Assembly: GCA_036924285.1 (NCBI GenBank)
Contig: JAYKYS010000002.1
Coordinates: forward strand, 45,027,501 to 45,091,500
Source of the DNA: Asterella californica
Lineage: Eukaryota > Streptophyta > Marchantiopsida > Marchantiales > Aytoniaceae
Direction of reading: 5' to 3'
Length of the DNA stretch: 64,000 nt
The position numbers and the translations under genes are program-made. Below, one piece after another: positions 56,852-64,000 of the stretch. Under the pieces are notes generated by a model. It was given only the letters and a program-made list of their open reading frames with translations. It searched no databases and had not been told where the DNA came from. Every line of letters begins with the position of its first letter. The stretch's first letter is position 1.

Positions 56852-59162
56852 TCAAGACGTCCCCGCCGGAGGCGGAGGGGAAGAAAGGAAAGGTTGTGGC
56901 GATGCAGTTGGCGCGGTGGGCACAGGGACTGGCTGAGGTGGTGCCGGGGTCACGACTGGAGTCACAGGAACCGGGGGAGTTTCTACCGTCGGCGGCACAG
57001 GAGCGGGGACGACGGGAGCGGCTGGAACAGGAGCTGCAGGAGTCGGAGGAACGGGAACTGGAGTGGGGGTGGTTGTGGGCGGTGGAACCACAGGCGCTGG
57101 AGGACTAATACTAACCGGGGGGGAGCTGTTCACCACTGAACAATTAAGCCTCACTTCACCTTGCGTTCCAGTCAGAACACCAGCGTTTCCCATAGCAATC
57201 ATTGCGTTCACGAAGTCACTGAAGAACTGCCCTTGGTTGTTGGCGTACAACGTAACCAGGCCGTTGGTGCTGTTATCCACGAAGAGCACCTGATCTGAGA
57301 ACAGGAGTCCCTGTCCAATTTGCAGTTGCTGGTAGTAGATGTTGTCGAACTGCGCAGCAGTTACCGGGTCCAGAGGCTGAACTGTGGTCGGATTAGAAGC
57401 TGCATTTGGACAAATATTCTGGAGCGTTGCAGCATACCCTGTACTTAAACTCGGATCCACGGCGCCAGCCACTCCGTTAAACGAGTACAGCCGGTCGGTA
57501 AACTCAACGCAGTGGGAAAACCCGACCGAATGTGCACCTGCGAATTTGAAATCCTTGATTAGCGTTCATCTTCCAGAAACCTGTCCCGCCACTTGATTAT
57601 TCTCAGCGTCTCTGTGAGCGATTTTACCCGTTTGAGGCTTGAACCACCCCCATGAGAATTTAAATTTCATCAAGACAGCGAATGATCGCACCTCCAGCTT
57701 TAAAGACTCACGCAAACTGTACAAGGGAACACGAACGCGTACAGAAGGCGAGATGAGCTGTCCATATGACAACTGGATGCAGGCAAGGCTCCGCTCGGCA
57801 GTTCGAATTTAAACATGGCCGTAACCAATGGACGGACAGGATCGAGATACAGGGTTATTGAGCTGACGCAAGAGGCTTCAAACCGCAAGTGCGATACGTG
57901 AACCGCAAGAGGTGAATATACCTGATAGTGCGACAATATCTTGAACTCCCAGGCCGATGTTTCCGAAAACTCCCTGGAGTGCGGTCAGATCCATATGTGC
58001 TCCTGGCAAGTGCCCTGCGACGTTCGCAGATTGAGAGGCGAATCCGTCCCTCCTTCCTTGGAGTACAGACCACGATGGCCCTCCCATCTGCACCATGTTC
58101 GCCTCGGTGGTCAGAAACTGCTCGATACTTAATGCCACAGCAGAACTTTTGGCTCAGAGAAATCAAACTTCTAGTCGAGATGTTATTAATCCTGCTTTAT
58201 GTTGGAAGTTGGAATTTCGTCCGGTGCCGATTGAATTGCAGCGTTCTGAGCTAAGCTGTGGCCCCCGCATTTCCCATACCTGATTCACAACGACCTCGGC
58301 AGCCATGGCTATAACGTCCGCACAAGAGACGACTCCCGGACAGGCCGATTCAAGAGATAACTTCGCCGCATTGACTGTATCGAACGCTAATTGTTGCAAA
58401 GATTGATTGTCCCCCGCACTTCTTTCGTTGTCACCTGCAGGGTCCACGAGCATGATCGACGCGTCACAACCCTGCACAAACAATCGATGGAGTGTGAGAC
58501 AACCGTCTGTGCACAACATCAGGGGTTCTGAAATCATAACTGCAGTACGGATCGAAATTTCACCTTTGCACCACTATCACCATACAACTTCTCCTGGAGT
58601 TGAAGCCATGGCCGATCATCCATTCTTCGAAGATGTACCAGTGATCGACTATCCCAGGGCATGGTAATTACCCACCGAGCAGAGCACTGCCTCTGAACGA
58701 ACGTACATCTTCTCCTGGAGTTGATTGAAGCCATGGCTGATCATCCACTCCTCGAAGGTTTGGTGACCGCAGTTCCTCACAACCTCCGGATGTACCAAAA
58801 CAAGCTCGGACCCTAGACTACGATAAAATTTCTGTCAGTACTGTACCCCATGTCCCGCGCATCTGCTGCACTTGGTGGACCGAACCTATTCCGACCTCGA
58901 CGGGTGGATCAGTGTAAACTTTATTGGAAACGGGCAAGGGGCATAGACTTACACTGACGAAACAGTCATGGGCGAAGAGGCGAAGAACACTGGGTCCCAC
59001 GATTTGAGAGGCCTGCATCCCGGCCACCACTGATGTTTGCACTATGCTGTCGGCACTGGGGCAGCTCGTAGCATAGAATCCGACTTGAAGTTGGGCATCC
59101 AAAGATCCAAATAACAGAGTTCCCACCAGGGTCAACAACGCTACGAGTTCCCGGCCTTTCAT
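56852..59162 (-). CDS. Class III secretory peroxidase with C-terminal Pro-rich tail
   Basis: Four exons: 59,162-58,953, 58,471-58,280, 58,087-57,922 and 57,537-56,852, joined at GT..AG introns with phases 0, 0 and 1, at the three classic plant peroxidase positions (after HDCFVS, before MGGPSW, and inside ALSG/AHSVG). Product 417 residues: signal peptide (about 1-23), mature start QLQVGFYATSCP. Distal haem side RLFAHDCFVSGCDAS has the catalytic Arg and His and the calcium ligands; proximal His in ALSGAHSVGFSHC; eight conserved Cys; usual end LNCSVVN. About 90 further residues are Pro/Val/Thr/Ala-rich with SPP, TP and AP motifs, of arabinogalactan/extensin type. It should oxidise phenolics with H2O2 in the cell wall. 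The position of HRP Phe41 is Ala. Confidence 0.93.
58587..58762 (-). repeat. Direct repeat inside peroxidase intron 1
   Basis: Two ~50-bp copies about 120 bp apart (58,587-58,640 and 58,707-58,762), each containing CTTCTCCTGGAGTTGA...GAAGCCATGGC and TGATCATCCA (first copy CGATCATCCA). They lie within intron 1 (58,952-58,472). No coding role is apparent. Confidence 0.8.
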
Positions 59163-60110
59163 TCCTCCTGGGTGGATCTCAAACCGGTCTCCGGTAAGAT
59201 TCGGTCAGCAGAAAGCTAGAAGGATTTCAAACTGCCCAAACTAACTTCCTTCCTTCCTGCCTGCTTGCCTGGCTTGCTCGCCTGCAGGCTTCTTCGACAG
59301 GCTCTTCCGCCTCCCCTGCTATGAATCCTGTCACAAACTCTCGACTCACTGCGAGCACATCTGTCGATAACCCTGTAACGAGAGAGCCGGCAAGATAATG
59401 CACTTGACGATCCAGCACTTCTTGGTGCGCTTCCGCCTGTCCGTCCCTACTCAGTATAACTGAAGTCTGCGTGCAGCCGGGTAGCTAGGCATACACAAGC
59501 TCGTTATTCTTGAACTTCAGAAGTCTCCTTTCAGGTTGAAACTAGTCACTCTCGAGATGCGATTACACGCATTGACCTTCGAGCCGGAAACGAGTAGAGC
59601 CTCATCAGCCAAAAATGAGAAGACATTCAGTGATCACATGAATGTTGGCAGAACCGACGTCTTCTCGTGGCAGTGGTATATTCGTACCCTAGGAGCGCAT
59701 AGAATCAAACAGACAGCTCTCTCGTACGATTCGGCTAGTGATTCGACAGAACGGGCGTGCAATCTCTATGGCAGTCGCGTGAATGACCGGTAATGGGTGA
59801 ATCCTGTGCTGCGCTGAGCTGAGCTCACATCTCACTCAAGTCAGCAATCTCAGCTGGAAGCTCTCGGAGGAGTCCAGTCAGGAAATTATATGCTTTGGAT
59901 AATAACTCAGAAGCGGACGTGATGAAAGAACTATGCAGAGGAGAAAATTTCCTGCATCTTTGAGCGGAGAATCGAAACCCTGGTACGCAGAAGGTACTCG
60001 AGAGCTGCGCTGGAGAAAGATCTAGAGGGAATGCTGCAGCTGCAGCTGCAGTGACAGGGACGAGGTAGAGGAAGGGAAGGGTCAGAGAGACGGAAAAAAC
60101 GATATGCGCC
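59163..60110 (-). promoter_or_regulatory. Peroxidase 5' flank
   Basis: Upstream of the peroxidase ATG. A tetranucleotide-like tract of CTTC/CTGC units on the plus strand (about 59,243-59,290) is purine-rich on the coding strand and would lie in the 5' untranslated region or core promoter. I see no convincing TATA box, so the start site is undefined. A run of CTGCAG repeats occurs near 60,033-60,055. Confidence 0.35.
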
Positions 60111-63100
60111 TAAGGTTGTTGTGGTCTCTCGTATACATACAGCTCAGCTCCCTCAGGGCAGCAGTAGGGACGAGGGTTGGAGGCTTGGGACGGTGTGGAG
60201 GAGAAAGGAGGGGGGGTTACAGTAACTTGCTGGGAAGGAGAAAAGAAATGGGAACTAGTGGACACTACTGCGGAAACAGACGAATGGAGACGAGCAAGGC
60301 GAACTTGGAGGAAGAGGTGTATATGGTACAGACACCAATCCCAAGTGCAGGTTTGCAAGTCGAGCCAGCACAATCTTTGAGCGGCTTCCGTTGCAGTTCG
60401 ACTTCCCTGTCCAGTCCTGTCTAGAGGCTGACGAGACTCGTCGATGCTGCTCGATGTAGAAGGGACTGGAGGCAGGTAGGCAGACGCTGCAGTGCAGAGG
60501 TGGAAGAGCAGCAGCAGCAGAGATAGGAGGAGAGACTGTGAGGAGGGACGAGAGAAAAAAGGGGGCAGCTGTGCATTGAATGCTGCGGGAGTTCGTATAA
60601 TATAAGAACGGGAGCTATCACCGCACAGCGCAGTTCTACGTCACGTTCCACGTGGACTGCCCAATCGGACGGAACGTCACCATGCAGGAAGTCACAGCTG
60701 TATATTACACACCGTAATGCTGTGAGGCTGCGAGTCTGCGGCTCGAACAATTTAATCAGGGTCAGCGCTTTGACTCCTGTTCTTCTGGCAGTTTTCGGTC
60801 TGGGGCAAGTATAGATTTCGGTTTGGGCTGCGAGTATAGATTTTCCCGATAATTACCCTCCCGCGGATCCCCACCTTCACCGCCTGCCCCGGTCCGATTC
60901 TCCCTGGCTCCTTGCTGTCAGACACAATCCCGATGATGCTTCGCTTCGTTTATCCGGTCACGGGCGTCGCGGGCTTCAGCCTTCCCCTTGGAGGCGTTTT
61001 GGCGGCCTCCCCCGCGGAAATTGTCAGGTCTCGCTGGAAACAACGGACGAGGTCTGGGCCAATCAAACCGAGAACAAAGAAAATTCTGAAATAAATGCGA
61101 CTTTATGTTTCTCCTGGTTGTCATATTCCTCCTTAGTAAGGGCTGCTGGGGTCGGTCGGACTGTCTGTCTAAAATCACGTCTATGTCTTCAATCTATTTC
61201 GTATTCGAATCCTCACATTTCCTCCACTCGTCCTCCTCCAGCTCGCTTGGATACACGTAGAGTCATCATGTACTGCATGGAGTGGAGTATTGGAGTATTG
61301 TTGGCCACTCAACTGAACCCTCAGTTCTCAGTTTCAGTTACACTTTCCTTGATCTTCGAAACACCAAATTCAGCTAAACCTTCATCCACAAGCATGCCCC
61401 TATCCTCCTCTCGTCTTGACAGACTCTAGAGCCGCTAGTGCAAGTGTGTGAGGTAGATAGTAAGACTGAGAGGATTTTAACAGCATTGGCCGAGCAATGG
61501 CCCGATGCAAAAGCTCACAATTCTATACATGAAGGCCCCTCTACCCATGTCTGCGTCATGCACAATATTCCGATTTTCTCTTTCACAGCCAAATATATTC
61601 GGCCCAATCATTCTTCTCATTAGCCTCCGTCCTCCTGTAGGTGACTGAAAATAGATGACCCCACAAGGATCTTTCGTTTGGAATCTATTGGACACTTTCG
61701 AGCTCGATAGGACAAGGTAATGTTGGACTCCCCTATAGACTCCTCTATCTCACTTCCATCTGAAAAGAACCAAGTTCAACTTATGCAACCTAGACAGCAA
61801 AATCAAGTATGCTTGTTCCCTATAAAACGGTATCAATTTGGAAGGGTAACTGAGTGAAAGTGTTGTGCCCCCTTTGCTTTAGTTGTCAAAGCTGTGGAAA
61901 AAGCAATACTTTGTTCACTTGAAGGGAAGGATGATGAACTGATGGTTTCCGCGTTCATGCTGCTGGTGAGGCGGGCTCTAGCCTCCAGCCTCCACTGCCC
62001 CAAGAGTTCAGATACCAGATGCACGACAGACCACTCTGTTTCAACTCCTTGCACTGTTGGAGCACGTAAATAGTTACTTCACGAGGAGGAAAGAGCTTTC
62101 ATTTGTTCTAGGCAGCCAATTGCTGTCTTGATTAATTTCTTTTGCTGCGCCATGAGGAGATTCGACCTACTTGTACAGCTGAGCTCAGGAGAAGATCTGG
62201 TAGAGAGAAGGCACGAGAGTGACTGTTTTCTTGCATTACTACTGATACTAGTGGGCCATGTCTTCCCAGAACCAGCAGAGCCGGTTTTATTTTATTTGCT
62301 CCCACTTATTTAGCTCATGTAAGGCGCGAGCCGGCAATAGGATACTCCAGTACTCCGATAGAGTACTGGGATACGATAAAATACAGAAACGGAAATGTGA
62401 CCCTCAATGCCTCATGATTTGTTTGGTCCAAAAGTGGTCGAGACAAGGGCCCTCGAACATGAGTCACGGTCCGGGATTAGGACAGAAACATATCTTCAGT
62501 CGACTTTTCGAAAGCTGTTCGCATGGGACCCTCTTTGGCGGTTACGAGTTGCATGTTTCTATATCGTTAAATCTGGAGGATGATGTTGATCTTGTGCAAT
62601 GCCATGAAAATGGACGAACCAGCCAGCCGTGGACAACACAGTACCAAAACGCCTGGTGCAGATAGAAGCCAAAATCTAAGTCTAATTTTGTTTCTCCTGA
62701 TCACTGGCGGACACATGAGATTTCACGTCTACTTATAGCCTCCCAAAAACAAGCGGAACTTTGGATTCAAAGTGGTAAAGTTTATTCGAAAGTAGGCGGA
62801 TGTCGGATCACGAGATACTTTATGTTGTCCCCCTCTTCTCTTTCGTTGCCAAGGCCCAAGACAAAAAATACATTGAGAGGTTTCACATGGATAGGACTTT
62901 GCGTTCACTTCTCATCCACGCAAAAGTCCACTTTGTGAATGCAGTTTTGAAACTGCAGTAGACTTGCTATATTAGCGCGTGTCAAAGCCAAGAATGAAGA
63001 TTCTCTAATGAGAGCAAGAAAAAAACCTTAGTTTATCCAAGGACAACTTTGTATAAGACCGTGTATCGTCATGGGAATATTTGTGAAGTAATAATGATAC

Positions 63101-64000
63101 TTTTGTTTTGGATTTTGGATTTTTTGAATTTGAATCGTTTCTTTTCTTCAACTTAACCCCCCTGGTATAAAAGAGTTCTAATGGGAATATTCTCCTCAGA
63201 TTTCTTTTTGAATTCAAAATCTCTCTCTCGAAAAGGCGATCCTTTTGGAAAAAGAAAAGTCTAGAATTTAACTAACTGGTTTCTGATAATGCTTAGATCA
63301 AACTCAACTTCTTTTTAAAATATAACACTTTCTAGTCATTTTCTAACTCTATCTACCACTGTATCTTATGTTTGCTGCACGTTGCATTATTCTGGCTTCT
63401 CGTGGCATTATGCTGCTAGACAGAAATTTCACCAGTGTTTTATGCTATGGATAACCCAGAGATCCGCAGACATCAAAAGTGAAGAGTCTGGATAACCTAG
63501 ACCTTAAGTATGGTGAGGAGGGGGTTTAACCACAAGTTCATAAGATTACATCTATTAGTATATCTTCTATATTGACTGCACAATTTACTTGATCAGACCC
63601 TAACGAATGTCAGACTTGATAAAACCTCTTTAATAATTTTCAGTTTGATCAGACTCTTGACCTTGATCATGTTAGTCATACCAAAAATGGTGACTTGGTA
63701 CGCTTTCTGGAAAGAGCAGTGACTTCAGAATAGACTTGGAAAAATAAATTTTAGATCGGTGGTTGACTTCTCTCTACTTCTCTCTTGCTCGTATAATTGT
63801 CTAATATACATTGCTGACTAGGCAAAGTGATCTGTATGACCGGTAACTCCAAAGGAAAGTCTGATCAAGTAATGAATTATACGAGGGGTCTAATCAAGTT
63901 TGGCATTATGATGACTCTCATCAAGTAAATTTTCTATATTGATTGTTAATTGACTACAGTATTCTAATATTGTAGCTGCATATTTATATGCGAAGTGGAA
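60111..64000. other. Low-copy region without supported genes
   Basis: 60,100-61,100 is comparatively GC-rich with short overlapping ORFs on both strands that lack recognisable domains; it could hold a promoter or untranslated exon of a gene outside the window. 61,100-63,000 shows nothing I can name. From 63,000 onward the sequence is AT-rich, with degenerate repeats around TTGATCAGAC noted separately. No tRNA or rRNA was recognised. Confidence 0.4.
63540..63970. repeat. Degenerate repeats around TTGATCAGAC
   Basis: ACTTGATCAGACC, AGACTTGATAAAACC, TTTGATCAGACTC and inverted GTCTGATCAAGT, GGTCTAATCAAGT recur, and TTCTATATTGA(C/T)TG flanks both ends of the cluster. Possibly the edge of an unseen repetitive element. 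Confidence 0.4.

Noticed and set aside
59227..59418. Minus-strand ORF just upstream of the peroxidase ATG
   Set aside because: Considered as an upstream exon or uORF. It does not join in frame to a signal peptide, and exon 1 already has a good ATG and signal sequence.
60033..60055. CTGCAG repeats considered as a CRISPR-like or satellite array
   Set aside because: Only three to four short units without spacers; ordinary microsatellite.
60104..60424. Plus-strand 106-codon ORF in the GC-rich region
   Set aside because: Overlaps open frames on the opposite strand, low-complexity composition, no domain; likely a by-product of GC-rich sequence.
63005..63217. Lys/Asn-rich minus-strand ORF in AT-rich sequence, considered as organelle-derived
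   Set aside because: Composition alone suggested an organelle origin; I could not match it to any plastid or mitochondrial gene, so no call was made.

Overview
The window is nuclear DNA of a land plant, about five sixths of it nested Ty3/gypsy (Metaviridae-type) LTR retrotransposons. The one host gene I can support is a class III secretory plant peroxidase with the three canonical introns, near the right end. Class III peroxidases plus chromodomain and Athila/Tat-like elements place it in the streptophytes. The scarcity of genes and the unusual retroelement families make me guess an early-diverging land plant (bryophyte or lycophyte), but that is inference.

Layout. (1) 1-4.8 kb holds retroelement debris on the minus strand: an integrase C-terminal scrap, a truncated copy (A') of an unusual GAAGAC-rich element, and an RT/RNase H scrap fused to an old LTR. 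(2) 4,834-11,272 is element M, a complete chromodomain gypsy on the minus strand. It has 377-bp LTRs, an initiator-Met tRNA primer site, and a 5-bp CTTGT target duplication, and it sits inside an older T-family LTR. (3) 11.3-25.0 kb is a T-family array, LTR-internal-LTR-internal-LTR, all minus strand and decayed. (4) 25,165 to about 29.5 kb is element A on the plus strand: TG-initiated, saturated with the word GAAGAC, and encoding a globular + acidic/disordered + coiled-coil protein. (5) 30.0-48.3 kb is an old Athila/Tat-like element H on the minus strand, without its 3' end. Its 3.3-kb 5' LTR lies upstream of a recognisable primer site and encodes a protein (B) homologous to the one in A. (6) H is split by element R (32,318-41,078, plus strand), a young insertion with 914-bp LTRs and an intact 1,628-residue gag-pol. 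(7) 48.3-53.7 kb holds further chimeric T-like fragments and a T LTR. (8) 53.7-64 kb is low-copy sequence with the four-exon peroxidase gene (59,162-56,852, minus strand), whose product carries a Pro-rich tail of about 90 residues.

How it fits together. The retroelements form at least two insertion layers (M into a T LTR, R into H). M and R are the recent arrivals, judged by near-identical LTR pairs. R is the only element that looks able to encode all its own functions from unbroken frames. The most unusual feature is the A/B family: long LTRs that carry their own ORF, each with its own over-represented short word in coding and non-coding parts alike. Many ORF ends, LTR edges and splice sites were placed by eye; boundaries backed by two copies or by target duplications are the firmest.
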